Of a DNA stretch of 51,702 nucleotides, positions 8,171-16,552 are shown piece by piece. The stretch comes from DASSKO01 sp035690425 (GTDB taxonomy: Bacteria; Actinomycetota; Actinomycetes; Propionibacteriales; Nocardioidaceae): assembly GCA_035690425.1 (NCBI GenBank), contig DASSKO010000120.1:1-51702 (forward strand), given 5' to 3'. Each line of letters starts with the position of its first letter. The first letter of the stretch is position 1. The notes below the pieces were generated by a model. That model had not been told where the DNA came from, ran no database searches, and saw nothing but the letters and a program-made list of their open reading frames with translations. Made by a program: the position numbers and the translations under genes.

Positions 8171-9351
8171 GCGACATGAGCGGCATCAGCGGCATCGGCG
8201 ACACCAGCGAGACGGTGTGGGACCTCGCCATCGTGGGCTCCGGACCGGCGGGGTCGTCGGCCGCGCTGGGAGCGCTGGCCGCACAGCCGGATCTGAAGGT
8301 CTTGGTGTTGGACCGCTACGACTTCCCACGGGACAAGGCCTGCGGTGACGGCATCGCTCCCCATGTGATCGACGTGCTGGCAGGTGTCGGCGTTCATGGC
8401 CTGCTCGACGACTGGACACCGGTGCAGTGCCTGCAGCTGAGACACGGAGCAGCGGTCGTCTCCCGGCAGATGCCGCGGCCGGTCTGGGTGGTGCCGCGCA
8501 CCGTCTTCGACGCCAAGCTGGCGCGGGCGGCCGTACAGGCCGGCGTGTCGTTGGCCCGGCATCGGGTGCGCGACGTGCGACTCGAGCCCGGTGGTGTGGT
8601 GATCGATGACCGGATACGTGCTCGTGTGGTCGTCGGTGCGGACGGCGCGCACTCGCTGCTGCGCCCGGTCTCTGGCTTGCCTCCGGTGCGGCGGCGTGCC
8701 CTGGCGTTGCGTGGCTACGCCGCCACCCCGCCGGGTCGGCGTGGGACGCAGGCCATGGCGTTCGGACGGCACCGGCAGCCGTCGTACGCGTGGTCGTTCG
8801 ACCGAGGCGACGGCCTCGCCAACGTCGGATACGGCGAGCTGCTGGAGCCGGACCGGCCGCCACCGTCGCGCGGTGCGATGCTGGATCAGCTCGAACAGCT
8901 GTTGCCCGGCGCGACCGCTGGCGGCACCAGCTGGCGCGGTCACCACCTGCCGCTGTCGTCGTGGTCGTGGCAGCAACCCGACGGCCGCATCCTGCTTGCG
9001 GGCGACGCGGCCGGGCTGATCAACCCGATGACCGGCGAGGGCATCTACTACGCCGTCGCGACGGGGGTGCTCGCCGGGCGGGCGGCCGTCAGTGCCCTCG
9101 CCAGCGGACGTGACGCCGGCTCCCGTTACCGAGAGGCGGTCCGGTCGCTGCTGGCCCGCCATCTGCGGCACACCACGATCGCGTCGCGGTTGGTCTCCGT
9201 GCCGGCCATCGCGGTCGCGGGTGTGCGGGCGGCCGCCCGCGACCAGGGCGTCTTCGACGACCTGGTGGAGGTTGGCCTGGGTCGTGGCCGGCTTACGGCG
9301 CGGGCTGTGCGCGGGCTCTGCGCCGCAGCAGCCACCGGACCAGCTCGATGA
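8167..9351 (+). CDS. Geranylgeranyl reductase-like FAD-dependent oxidoreductase
   Basis: 394 residues. The N-terminal Rossmann motif is IVGSGPAGSSAA (about 19-30), ACGDG follows near 58 as in the GGR/ChlP family, and GDAAGLINPMTGEGI near 279-293 is the second FAD-binding segment with the lipid-pocket region. The family saturates double bonds of isoprenoid chains (menaquinone, phytyl or archaeal lipids), and some members hydroxylate aromatics. ATGA overlap with the UbiA gene makes a two-gene operon, suggesting that it reduces the prenyl chain attached by that enzyme. The last 59 nt overlap the 3' end of the convergent dedA gene. Confidence 0.85.
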   Translation: MSDMSGISGIGDTSETVWDLAIVGSGPAGSSAALGALAAQPDLKVLVLDRYDFPRDKACGDGIAPHVIDVLAGVGVHGLLDDWTPVQCLQLRHGAAVVSRQMPRPVWVVPRTVFDAKLARAAVQAGVSLARHRVRDVRLEPGGVVIDDRIRARVVVGADGAHSLLRPVSGLPPVRRRALALRGYAATPPGRRGTQAMAFGRHRQPSYAWSFDRGDGLANVGYGELLEPDRPPPSRGAMLDQLEQLLPGATAGGTSWRGHHLPLSSWSWQQPDGRILLAGDAAGLINPMTGEGIYYAVATGVLAGRAAVSALASGRDAGSRYREAVRSLLARHLRHTTIASRLVSVPAIAVAGVRAAARDQGVFDDLVEVGLGRGRLTARAVRGLCAAAATGPAR

Positions 9352-9901
9352 TGCCTGCGCTGGCGAGGGCCACGCCGAACGACACCGCGAATGCAAGCAG
9401 CGTGTTGTCGCCGAACGCCTGGCCACCCAGGTAGCCGACCAGCGTGTTCACCGCCCCCCAGGTCAAAGCGCCCACGGCATCGAAGCCGATGAACCGCCGA
9501 CGGGGGTAGTCGAGCACGCCACAACCGACCGTGGTGGCGGTGCGTCCACCCGGGATGAAGCGTCCGACGATGACCAGGCTGCCGCCGTGGCGCTGCAGCA
9601 TCCGCTCGGTCCACTCCAGCCGTCGGCGGCCTTTCTCGCCGCGCATGATCCACCGGCGCGCGAACGACTGGCCCCGGTTGCCGATCCAGTACGCCAGGTT
9701 GTCGCCGGCGAAGGCTCCGACGGCGGCGCAGGCGATGACCAGAGTTAGCAGCAGGCCGCCCTCGGCGGCGACGATTCCGCCGGTGATCGCCGCGGTTTCG
9801 CTCGGCAGCACCGGAAAGACCACGTCGAATCCGCACAGCCCCAGGATCAAGGGGTAGGACCACCATGCCCCGTGCAACAGGTTGAGCAGCCAGTCGAACA
9901 C
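9293..9901 (-). CDS. DedA family membrane protein
   Basis: 202 residues with the DedA/VTT (SNARE-associated) core: FPVLPSETAAITGG near 29-42, GDNLAYWIGNRG near 66-77, and FIPGGRTATTVGCG near 110-123, the conserved F-x-P-x-x-R segment. Known DedA proteins are flippases of undecaprenyl phosphate or phosphatidylethanolamine, or affect membrane homeostasis. The GTG at 9901 is chosen because a SigB-type promoter ends 10 nt upstream. A longer in-frame TTG start at 9934 would lie inside the -35 element. It is convergent with, and overlaps, the flavoprotein gene. Confidence 0.9.
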   Translation of the reverse strand: MFDWLLNLLHGAWWSYPLILGLCGFDVVFPVLPSETAAITGGIVAAEGGLLLTLVIACAAVGAFAGDNLAYWIGNRGQSFARRWIMRGEKGRRRLEWTERMLQRHGGSLVIVGRFIPGGRTATTVGCGVLDYPRRRFIGFDAVGALTWGAVNTLVGYLGGQAFGDNTLLAFAVSFGVALASAGIIELVRWLLRRRARAQPAP

Positions 9902-9911
9902 GGCGCGGTGG

Positions 9912-9936
9912 GTACCCGGGCCAAGACTGGGCAAAC
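9912..9936 (-). promoter_or_regulatory. SigB-type promoter of dedA
   Basis: On the minus strand GTTTGC (9936-9931) is followed after 13 nt by GGGTAC (9917-9912), a full match to the SigB/SigF consensus. The GTG start lies 10 nt downstream, predicting a leaderless transcript. Confidence 0.75.
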
Positions 9937-10503
9937 CGGCGGCGCCGGCGCGCGGACCCGTTCGCTACGCCCTCGGGCTCAGTGCAGGCGGGTCAACGGG
10001 GGTCGCTCGCCTTTCGATCGGCCGGCCCAGCAGCGGAGCGACGCGAACGCGTAGATTGCACAGCCCCCGCTTGGCTGCCCACAGCCGCTCCGGTGCCCCG
10101 ACGCAAGGCGTGGGTCCGCCACAGCGGCTGCTTGTCGTCGCCTGAGTCTCGGCCCAGCAGCGCGAGCAGCGTGCGACCGGGGACGTAGCCCCGAGTACGC
10201 CACAGCCGGCGCGGTACAGCGCTGCGGTCCGAAGCGAGTCACCGTGGCCCTTCGGTCGTACCCGGCCGTGGTCGCCGGTCTGGTGTGAGTGCTGGAAACA
10301 ACTCATTCCTCGGCCATCATGCTCGGGACTGGAGCGGTCGTGTACCCACTCCACGCTCGGCCATGTCAGGCAGCTGGCCGCCTGGTGCGCCGGCCGTACC
10401 AGGGCCGCAGCGGTGACGTTTCGGCGCTGGGAGGCGTCGGGCATAGTCGGATAGTCGTGGTTGTGCATCAGCCACGAGCGTCCGGTTCCGATGTGGTGGT
10501 GAG
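9937..10503. other. 567-nt intergenic region without a recognisable gene
   Basis: Both strands contain short open frames with Arg/Ser/Pro-rich, biased translations that resemble no family I know and lack convincing ribosome sites. I see no tRNA, long repeat or strong terminator. A decayed gene cannot be excluded, but no recognisable fragment is present. Confidence 0.4.
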
Positions 10504-11190
10504 ATGTCTGCGCGATTCCCGTCCGACTCACCGGGCAAGCTGCTGGGCACGGGCGTCGCGCTGCGGCCGGTCGCAACGCCGCTGCCGCTCGGTTTCCTCG
10601 CGCTGGTGGTGGCGACCACGACGTTCAGCGCCGTCCAGCTGAGATGGGTGGGACCCGACCAGGCCACGTTCGCGGCGTTGACGGCGCTGCTGATCGTGCC
10701 GCTGCAGCTGGTCGCCTCGGTCTTCGGTTTCCTGAGTCGTGATCCGGTTGCCGGCACCGGGATGGGTGTCCTGGCCGGTGCCTGGGCCGTGCTGGGTGCG
10801 GCGACTCTCGCGGCACCATCGGGTACTACGAGCCCGGGGTTGGGGGTCATGCTCGTGGCCGCCGCCTTCGCTTTACTCGTCCCCGCCATGGCGGGGATCT
10901 CCAAGCCCGTCGCTGCAGTGGTCATGGCGGTGGCCGCAACCCGGTTCGCGGTGACGGGGGCTGCGCAGTTGACCGGCGCGCCGGGATGGCGGACGGCTGC
11001 TGGGGTGGTCGGCTTGGTGCTGGCCGTGGTCGCCCTCTACGGTGCGCTCGCGTTCGAGTTGGAAGGAGTCCGCGGAAAGGCGGTGCTGCCATTGTGGCGG
11101 ACGGGGGCTGCGGCCACTGCGGTGTCCGATGACGCGAACGAGCAGCTGTCCGGCCTCGAGCACGAGGCCGGCGTTCGCAAGCAGCTGTGA
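10504..11190 (+). CDS. AceTr (GPR1/FUN34/YaaH)-like six-helix membrane protein
   Basis: 228 residues with six predicted transmembrane helices between residues 25 and 185 and a hydrophilic C-terminal tail. TPLPLGFLAL at about residues 25-34 resembles the N-P-x-P-L-G start of the acetate/succinate transporter (SatP) family, and the spacing of helices is compatible. If so it would move short-chain carboxylates or act as a related channel. The match is partial, and no substrate can be given. It sits alone between the DedA gene (opposite strand) and a topoisomerase pseudogene. Another AceTr-like protein lies at 27405-27986. Confidence 0.55.
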   Translation: MSARFPSDSPGKLLGTGVALRPVATPLPLGFLALVVATTTFSAVQLRWVGPDQATFAALTALLIVPLQLVASVFGFLSRDPVAGTGMGVLAGAWAVLGAATLAAPSGTTSPGLGVMLVAAAFALLVPAMAGISKPVAAVVMAVAATRFAVTGAAQLTGAPGWRTAAGVVGLVLAVVALYGALAFELEGVRGKAVLPLWRTGAAATAVSDDANEQLSGLEHEAGVRKQL

Positions 11191-11364
11191 ACCCGTCCAG
11201 CAAGGTTCGGCTGAGTGGGCGCCTTTCGTGGCCTCTGCGGAGAATCCCCGCTACCTCGTGCAGCCGCAGCGGGAGCGCCTCGACCGAGGCCAAGGGAGCG
11301 CTCAGTCGAGCTCTGCGCAGGACTGAACGAGGCGCCAGCCGGCCGATAGCGCCCGGCCCGCCGA

Positions 11365-11370
11365 GGGTAC
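11365..11370 (+). promoter_or_regulatory. Remnant -10 element before the topoisomerase pseudogene
   Basis: GGGTAC lies 9 nt before the GTG at 11380, the same geometry as the other SigB-type promoters here. No G-N-N-T element is present at the right distance, as would be expected for a promoter decaying with its gene. Confidence 0.35.
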
Positions 11371-11379
11371 AGAGTATCC

Positions 11380-12234
11380 GTGACTCGGCTCAGGCGCGTC
11401 GATTGTGCGGCCCCAGGTATCGCGCGCAGGCGGGCGTGGTCGTGGACTCTCCTACCACTGGCCGGACGGCTGCACAGTGCAGGAACCAGAGGTTCTGGAC
11501 CGCATCAAGAACCTTGGTTGTGCCGCCGGCGTGGCAACAGGTGCGGATCTCGCCGTACCCGAACGGGCACATCCAGGCGGTGGGCACCGACGACGCCGGA
11601 CGGCGGCAGTACCTGTATCACGATGTCTGGCGCGAGCAGCGCGACCGGGAGAAGCACGAGCACGTGTTGACCGTTGCCCGCCGGCTGCCGACCGCGCGTA
11701 CGGTCGCGGCTGAGCAGTTGTCCGCGAAGGGGTGTCCGCGAGAGCGCGTGCTCGTCCGCGTTCCGGCTGCTCGACCTCGGTCTCTTCCGCATCGGCGGTG
11801 GGCAGTACGTCGAGGACAACGGCTCCTTCGGGCTGGCCACGCTGCGGCGCGAGCACGTCCGGATATCCGGCGGCGCGGTCGCCTTCGACTATCCCGCCAA
11901 GGGCGGCCAGGAGCGGCAGCAGGAGATCGTGGACGACGACGTGTCCGCTGTGCTGAGGGGATTGCTTCGTCGCAGGCACGAGTCGGCAGAGCTGTTGGCT
12001 TACCAGCGCGGCCGGCGGTGGTGCGACGTGCGCAGCGAGGTGTCGCACTACCTCGGCAACACTCCTACGGTCGCGAAGAAGTCCTACGTCGATCCCCGGA
12101 TCGTCGACCTGTACCACGACGGTACGACTGTGCGGGCGGCGCTGGAGTGCGCCGGCCGCGATGGCGACCGCGGCACTCCGCTGTTGCACGGTGACGTCGA
12201 GCGCGCCGTGCTGCGGATGCTCGCCGGTGCCTGA
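11380..12234 (+). pseudogene. DNA topoisomerase IB, inactivated by frameshifts and an internal deletion
   Basis: Pieces of a bacterial topoisomerase IB occur in the right order but in changing frames. TRLRRVDCAAPGIARRR starts at 11380 (frame 1). GRGRGLSYHWPDG through DRIKNL spans about 11432-11510 (frame 2). LVVPPAWQQVRISPYPNG and HIQAVGTDDAGRRQYLYH begin near 11514 (frame 3). From about 11755, FRLLDLGLFRIGGGQYVEDN runs in frame 1 to the stop. Three single-base-type shifts are therefore needed. In the last piece DVRS joins directly to EVSHYLGNTP near 12035, so the family segment containing the KDFRTW catalytic region is missing. The nucleophile segment SYVDPRIVDLY is kept. The enzyme, which relaxes supercoils by single-strand nicking, cannot be made from this copy. 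Confidence 0.88.
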
Positions 12235-12241
12235 CGCGCAC

Positions 12242-12266
12242 GCATGGCCCGGTGTGTGATGGGTAT
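12242..12266 (+). promoter_or_regulatory. SigB-type promoter of the type III PKS operon
   Basis: GCAT at 12242-12245 and GGGTAT at 12261-12266 are 15 nt apart. The ATG at 12277 follows 10 nt later. The same GCAT/N15/GGGTA arrangement precedes the hemerythrin gene. The -35 half is loose, so the call rests on the shared geometry. Confidence 0.5.
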
Positions 12267-12276
12267 GCCCACAGGC

Positions 12277-13407
12277 ATGCGGATTCTCGCCGTGCGCGGT
12301 GCACTTCCGGAGCATCGGTACCGCCAGTCGGAGGTCACCGACGCGTTCGCCGATGTGATCGTGGACGGCGATGTCGACCGGGCCCTGCTGCGGCGGTTGC
12401 ACGCCAATGCCGGTGTGGGGCACCGGCACCTCGCCCTGCCGCTGGAGAGGTACGGCAGGATCAGTGACTTCGGCGAGGCCAACGACGCGTTCATCGAGGT
12501 CGCGGTCGAGCTCGGGGCGCAGGCGATCACCGATGCGCTGAAGGCGGCGGACCTGACACCGCACGACGTCGACCTGGTGATGTCCACGACGGTGACCGGC
12601 TTGGCGGTGCCCTCTCTCGACGCCCGGATCGTCGCCCGCATCGGGCTTCGCGACGACGTCAAACGGGTGCCCATCGTCGGCCTGGGCTGTGTGGCCGGTG
12701 CGGCCGGCATCGCACGGCTGCACGACTACCTGGTCGGCCATCCCGACGAGGTGGCGGTCCTGCTGTCGGTCGAGCTGTGCTCGTTGACGCTGCAACGTGC
12801 CGACACCTCGGTGCCCAATCTGGTGGCCAGCGGCCTGTTCGGGGACGGTGCGGCCGCTGTGGTCGCGGCGGGGGAGCACCGCGCGACAGACTCCGTGCAC
12901 GGCAGCGACGGGGCCAGCGCGACCAGCGCCGGCCTCATGCCGGGTGGACCGTCGCCGCAACCGGTCGTGCTGGCGAGCCGCAGCAGGCTCTATGCCGACA
13001 CCGAGCGCGCGATGGGCTGGGACGTCGGCTCTACCGGGTTGCGCATCGTACTCGGCGCCGAGGTCCCGGACCTGGTGCGCACCTACGTCGCGGACGACGT
13101 CGACGGTTTCCTCGCCGACCACGGCCTCGCCCGCGCCGACATCGACTGGTGGGTGTGTCACCCCGGTGGTCCCAAGGTGTTGGAGGCGCTGCAGACGGCG
13201 CTCGGTCTCGCCGACGACGCGCTGTCGCTCACCTGGGCGTCGCTGCGCCGGATCGGCAACCTGTCGTCCGCCTCGGTGCTGCATGTGCTCCAGGACACCC
13301 TGCGCCTGCGGCCGCCTCGCCCGGGGTCCTACGGCCTCGCGATGGCGATGGGTCCGGGGTTCTGTCTCGAGCTGGTGCTGCTGCGCACACCCGGCGCCAC
13401 TGCATGA
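12277..13407 (+). CDS. Type III polyketide synthase (SrsA-like, alkylresorcinol-type)
   Basis: 376 residues with the chalcone-synthase fold and its catalytic triad: C138 in GLGCVAGAAG, H295 in WVCHPGGP and N328 in RIGNLSSAS. The GFGPG-like loop appears as MAMGPGFCLE near the end. These enzymes extend a fatty-acyl starter with malonyl-CoA and cyclise it to resorcinols or pyrones. The ATG at 12277 is chosen over in-frame ATGs at 12244, 12259 and 12265 because a GGGTAT element ends 10 nt upstream and the protein then begins at the family's first strand. Together with the following ICMT-type methyltransferase and flavoprotein (ATGA and TGATG overlaps) it has the gene content of the Streptomyces srsABC phenolic-lipid operon. 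Confidence 0.9.
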   Translation: MRILAVRGALPEHRYRQSEVTDAFADVIVDGDVDRALLRRLHANAGVGHRHLALPLERYGRISDFGEANDAFIEVAVELGAQAITDALKAADLTPHDVDLVMSTTVTGLAVPSLDARIVARIGLRDDVKRVPIVGLGCVAGAAGIARLHDYLVGHPDEVAVLLSVELCSLTLQRADTSVPNLVASGLFGDGAAAVVAAGEHRATDSVHGSDGASATSAGLMPGGPSPQPVVLASRSRLYADTERAMGWDVGSTGLRIVLGAEVPDLVRTYVADDVDGFLADHGLARADIDWWVCHPGGPKVLEALQTALGLADDALSLTWASLRRIGNLSSASVLHVLQDTLRLRPPRPGSYGLAMAMGPGFCLELVLLRTPGATA

Positions 13408-13943
13408 CCAGCGAAGCGCTGTTCACCGTCCTCGTGGTGCTGGTCGGCGTCGAGCGAGTCGCCGAGCTGGTCGTCTCCCGGCGCAACGCCGCCTGGAGCA
13501 TGCGCCGGGGTGGCGTGGAGACCGGTCGCCGGCATTACGTCGTCATGGTCGTCGTGCACACCGCGCTGCTGCTCGGGTGTGTGCTGGAGGTGTGGACGCG
13601 ACGCCCGGAGCTGTTGCCGTCCCTGGCCTGGACCATGCTGGCCCTGGTGCTCGCTTCGCAAGCGCTGCGCTGGTGGTGCATCGCGACGCTCGGCCGCCGG
13701 TGGAACACCCGGGTGATCGTGGTGCCAGGTCTGCCGTTGGTGCGTCGGGGCCCGTACCGGTGGCTGCCGCATCCCAACTACGTCGCCGTCGTGGTGGAGG
13801 GTGCCGCGCTGCCGCTCGTGCACTCGGCCTGGATCACCGCGGGAGTGTTCACAGCCGCCAACGCGGCTGTGCTCGCCGTGCGCATCCGCACCGAGGACGC
13901 CGCGTTGCGGTTGGTGACGGCTCCGGCGGGCGGGGGAGGCTGA
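13404..13943 (+). CDS. Isoprenylcysteine carboxyl methyltransferase family protein (SrsB-like)
   Basis: 179 residues with about four or five membrane helices and the ICMT signature RRGPYRWLPHPNYVAVVVE near residues 114-132, where the R-x-P-x-Y..HPNY segment binds SAM. In srs-type operons this enzyme O-methylates the phenolic lipid made by the type III PKS rather than a prenylated protein. It overlaps the PKS stop by 4 nt and the next start by 3 nt, so translation is coupled. Membrane location suits a long-chain lipid substrate. Confidence 0.88.
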   Translation: MTSEALFTVLVVLVGVERVAELVVSRRNAAWSMRRGGVETGRRHYVVMVVVHTALLLGCVLEVWTRRPELLPSLAWTMLALVLASQALRWWCIATLGRRWNTRVIVVPGLPLVRRGPYRWLPHPNYVAVVVEGAALPLVHSAWITAGVFTAANAAVLAVRIRTEDAALRLVTAPAGGGG

Positions 13944-14965
13944 TGCGTGATCTGGTCGTGGCCGGCGGCGGACCGGCCGGTCTGGCCACCGCGCTGTACG
14001 CCGCACGGGCGGGGCTCGACGTCAGCGTCTTCGAGCCGCGCGCAGGCACCATCGACAAGGCCTGCGGTGAGGGGCTGATGCCGGGAGCGGTCGCCGCGCT
14101 GGCCGACCTCGACATCGACCCAGACGGACACGACCTGCGGGGGATTCGCTACGTCGACGGCGACCGCACCGCGGAGGCGACGTTTCGCCGCGGACTTGGG
14201 CGAGGTGTACGGCGCACCACGCTGCACGCGGCCTTGCGCTCGGCGGTCGTCGAGGCGGGCGTGGAGATGACCGCACGGCCGGTGTCGACGATCGTTCAAA
14301 GCGACGACGGCGTCAGCGTCGACGGTGTCCGATGCCGTTACCTCGTCGCGGCCGACGGGTTGCACTCACCGGCGCGGCGGCTGCTTGGTCTGGACGCCGT
14401 CGTCTCCGCCACCCGCCGGTTCGGCCTGCGCTGCCATGCCCAGATGACGCCATGGACGTCCCACGTCGAGGTGCACTGGTCGCGGTCGGCGGAGGCGTAC
14501 GTGACACCGGTGGCCCCCGACCTCGTGGGCGTCGCGCTGCTGACCACGGTGCGGCAGCCGTTCGCCGAGCAGGTGCGGGCGTTCCCAGTCCTCACCGAGC
14601 GGATGGACGGCCATGACGTGTCGGCGGTGCGCGGTGCAGGGCCGTTGCGCCAGCGGTCGCGTCGGCGCGTGGCCGGTCGCGTCCTGCTCGTCGGTGACGC
14701 CAGCGGATACGTCGATGCCCTCACCGGCGAGGGCATTGCTCTGGGCCTCGCTCAGGCGCGAGCAGCGGTAGCGGCCATTGCGACCGCCCGCCCGCAGCAG
14801 TATGAGGGGGCGTGGCAGCGGATCACCTGGCGCTACCGGCTGCTCACCACCACGCTGGTCGGTGTGAGCCAGCGGCGGATGTTGCGCGGCGGGCTGGTGC
14901 CGGCCGCGGCCGCGTTGCCCGCGGTCTTCGCCGCTACGATCAACGAGCTGGCGCGACCCGCATGA
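13943..14965 (+). CDS. FAD-dependent oxidoreductase (SrsC-like hydroxylase / GGR family)
   Basis: 340 residues. The dinucleotide motif VAGGGPAGLATALYAARAG is at residues 5-23, ACGEGLMPGA near 40 and GDASGYVDALTGEGIALG near 253. It belongs to the same superfamily as the 8167-9351 flavoprotein but is a distinct, shorter protein. In srsABC the third gene is a flavoprotein that hydroxylates the methylated resorcinol, leading to alkylquinones, and the position here is identical. A prenyl-reducing role cannot be excluded because idi follows with an ATGA overlap. Confidence 0.85.
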   Translation: MRDLVVAGGGPAGLATALYAARAGLDVSVFEPRAGTIDKACGEGLMPGAVAALADLDIDPDGHDLRGIRYVDGDRTAEATFRRGLGRGVRRTTLHAALRSAVVEAGVEMTARPVSTIVQSDDGVSVDGVRCRYLVAADGLHSPARRLLGLDAVVSATRRFGLRCHAQMTPWTSHVEVHWSRSAEAYVTPVAPDLVGVALLTTVRQPFAEQVRAFPVLTERMDGHDVSAVRGAGPLRQRSRRRVAGRVLLVGDASGYVDALTGEGIALGLAQARAAVAAIATARPQQYEGAWQRITWRYRLLTTTLVGVSQRRMLRGGLVPAAAALPAVFAATINELARPA

Positions 14966-15603
14966 GCGCCGAGATCCCATCGGAGGCCATCGTGGAGGTG
15001 CAGAGAGTGGAGATGCAGGACGTCGAAAAGGTCGTGCTCCTCGACGAGCAGGGCAACGCCATCGGTGTCGCACCCAAGCGCGACGTCCACCACGAGCGGA
15101 CACCGCTGCACCTCGCGTTCTCCTGCTACGTGTTCGACACCGAGGGGGCACTGCTCATCACTCGACGGGCCGGCCACAAGAAGACGTGGCCAGGCATGTG
15201 GACCAACACCGCATGTGGCCACCCGGCGCCGGGCGAGGACATCTTCGAGGCCGTGCAGCGGCGGATGCACCAAGAGCTCGGCATCGCCGTACGCGGTCTG
15301 CGCGTGGTGCTGCCGGAGTTCCGCTATCGAGCGGTGATGGACAACGGAGTGACCGAGAACGAGATCTGCCCCGTCTTCATGGCCACGACCGTCGACCGGC
15401 CCACGCCGGACGCCGACGAGGTGGGAGACACCGCGTGGGTGCCGTGGCCGACGTTTCGCGACGACGTCGTGCAGCGCCGCCGGCAGGTGACTCCCTGGTG
15501 CATCGAGCAGGTTGAGCAGCTAGCGACACTGCCGGACAATTCCCACGACGGACGCCGGCAGCTGCCGGGCGCTGCCCGGCCGGCCGGTCACCGTCGGCAG
15601 TAG
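14962..15603 (+). CDS. idi: Isopentenyl-diphosphate delta-isomerase, type 1
   Basis: 213 residues with a Nudix core. The catalytic cysteine is C85 in TNTACGHP and the catalytic glutamate is E134 in TENEICPVF. It interconverts IPP and DMAPP, balancing the two C5 units for prenyl-chain building. The ATG at 14962 overlaps the previous stop (ATGA), making idi the fourth gene of the PKS operon. This placement links the phenolic-lipid enzymes to isoprenoid supply and, with the nearby UbiA prenyltransferase, hints at prenylated aromatic products. The C-terminal 15 residues are Arg/Gly/Pro-rich and look dispensable. Confidence 0.95.
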   Translation: MSAEIPSEAIVEVQRVEMQDVEKVVLLDEQGNAIGVAPKRDVHHERTPLHLAFSCYVFDTEGALLITRRAGHKKTWPGMWTNTACGHPAPGEDIFEAVQRRMHQELGIAVRGLRVVLPEFRYRAVMDNGVTENEICPVFMATTVDRPTPDADEVGDTAWVPWPTFRDDVVQRRRQVTPWCIEQVEQLATLPDNSHDGRRQLPGAARPAGHRRQ

Positions 15604-15623
15604 GCCCCGGGCCCTCGTGCGGG

Positions 15624-16466
15624 TCAGCCGGGAAGCGTCTCACCCCCGGTCGGAGCGAGCACCTCTCCGGTGTAGTAGCTCGACAGCTGCTCGGCCGCGA
15701 AGAACACGTAGGACGGCGCAATCTCGTCCGGCTGAGCCGCACGGCCATAGGGAACCTGTGCGCCAAAGCTCTCGATCTTCTCCTCGGGCATCGTGGCGGG
15801 GATCAGCGGCGTCCACACCGGACCCGGCGCAACGCAGTTGACTCGAATGCCGCGTTGCAGCAGCGACTGCGCGAGCGAGTACGTGAGGGCGTTGATCCCG
15901 CCTTTGGTGGCGGAGTAGTCGATCAGGGTCTTGTTGCCCCGCAGACCGTTGATCGACGACGTGTTGATCACCGCCGAGCCCGGCTGCAGGTGCGGCACGG
16001 CCGCGTGGGTCACGCGGTAGAAGCTGTGGATGTTGATGTCGAACGTCCGCATCCACTGCGCCTCGTCAAGGTCGACGAAGTCGTCGACGGGCTCCTGGGT
16101 AGCGGCGTTGTTGACAACGATATCGAGGCCGCCGAGCTGGTGTACGGCATCTTCCACCACCTGCCGGCAGTGCTGGCCGCTCGCGAGGTCACCGGGCAGC
16201 AGGCAGCACGTGGCGCCGGCGCCTTGAACCAAGCGGCTGGTGTGCTCGGCATCCTCATGCTCACTCAGGTAGGCGATCGCCACGTCGGCGCCCTCCTTGG
16301 CGAACGCGGCGGCTACTGCCCTACCGATGCCGCTGTCACCGCCGGTGATGAGTGCACGCTTGCCGGCCAGGAGGTCGCGTCCCTGGTAGTGCCGCATCTC
16401 GTCGCAGGGTTCGTCGGCCATCTGTGCGGTCCATCCCGGAGGCGGGATCGGATGCTGGTTCTCCAT
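15624..16466 (-). CDS. Short-chain dehydrogenase/reductase (general-stress YhxC/GSP39-like)
   Basis: 280 residues, NAD(P)-dependent SDR: cofactor motif ITGGDSGIGRAVA near 40-52, NNAATQ near 119-124, catalytic Ser in INTSSINGL and Y-x-x-x-K as YSATKGG near 183. The N-terminal PPPGWTAQM extension and the C-terminal GEVLAPTGG ending are typical of the stress-induced SDR subgroup. The ATG at 16466 is preferred to the in-frame ATG at 16538, because a SigB-type -10 element ends 9 nt before it, giving a leaderless mRNA, and it matches family N-termini. Divergent from the hemerythrin gene and sharing an inverted repeat with it. Confidence 0.9.
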   Translation of the reverse strand: MENQHPIPPPGWTAQMADEPCDEMRHYQGRDLLAGKRALITGGDSGIGRAVAAAFAKEGADVAIAYLSEHEDAEHTSRLVQGAGATCCLLPGDLASGQHCRQVVEDAVHQLGGLDIVVNNAATQEPVDDFVDLDEAQWMRTFDINIHSFYRVTHAAVPHLQPGSAVINTSSINGLRGNKTLIDYSATKGGINALTYSLAQSLLQRGIRVNCVAPGPVWTPLIPATMPEEKIESFGAQVPYGRAAQPDEIAPSYVFFAAEQLSSYYTGEVLAPTGGETLPG

Positions 16467-16475
16467 GTGCCGGTG

Positions 16476-16499
16476 GTACCCATCCGCCTCCCGGCACAC
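16476..16499 (-). promoter_or_regulatory. SigB-type promoter of the SDR gene
   Basis: On the minus strand GTGT (16499-16496) and GGGTAC (16481-16476) are 14 nt apart. The ATG at 16466 begins 9 nt later. It overlaps the left arm of the 14-bp inverted repeat. Confidence 0.6.
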
Positions 16500-16527
16500 G
16501 CAGCGCGGTGCGGAAGGCTTCTCGGGG

Positions 16528-16552
16528 GCATCGTGCACCGGCGGATGGGTAC
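16528..16552 (+). promoter_or_regulatory. SigB-type promoter of the hemerythrin gene
   Basis: GCAT (16528-16531) and GGGTAC (16547-16552) are 15 nt apart. Unlike its divergent partner, it leaves a leader of about 30 nt containing the ribosome site GGGAGG at 16573-16578. Confidence 0.5.

Noticed and set aside
9899..9936. TTG at 9934 as the dedA start
   Set aside because: It lies within the GTTTGC -35 element of the consensus promoter, and no ribosome site precedes it. The GTG at 9901 fits the leaderless geometry.
9965..10576. Minus-strand open frame of about 200 codons across the dedA to AceTr gap
   Set aside because: The translation is Arg/Pro/Cys-rich and matches no family. It overlaps the dedA promoter and the start of the plus-strand AceTr gene, and no ribosome site was seen.
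11187..12194. A continuous 335-codon plus-strand frame over the topoisomerase region
   Set aside because: Only its middle third (about 11511-11755) resembles topoisomerase IB. The rest is out-of-frame noise, so it was folded into the pseudogene call rather than listed as a gene.
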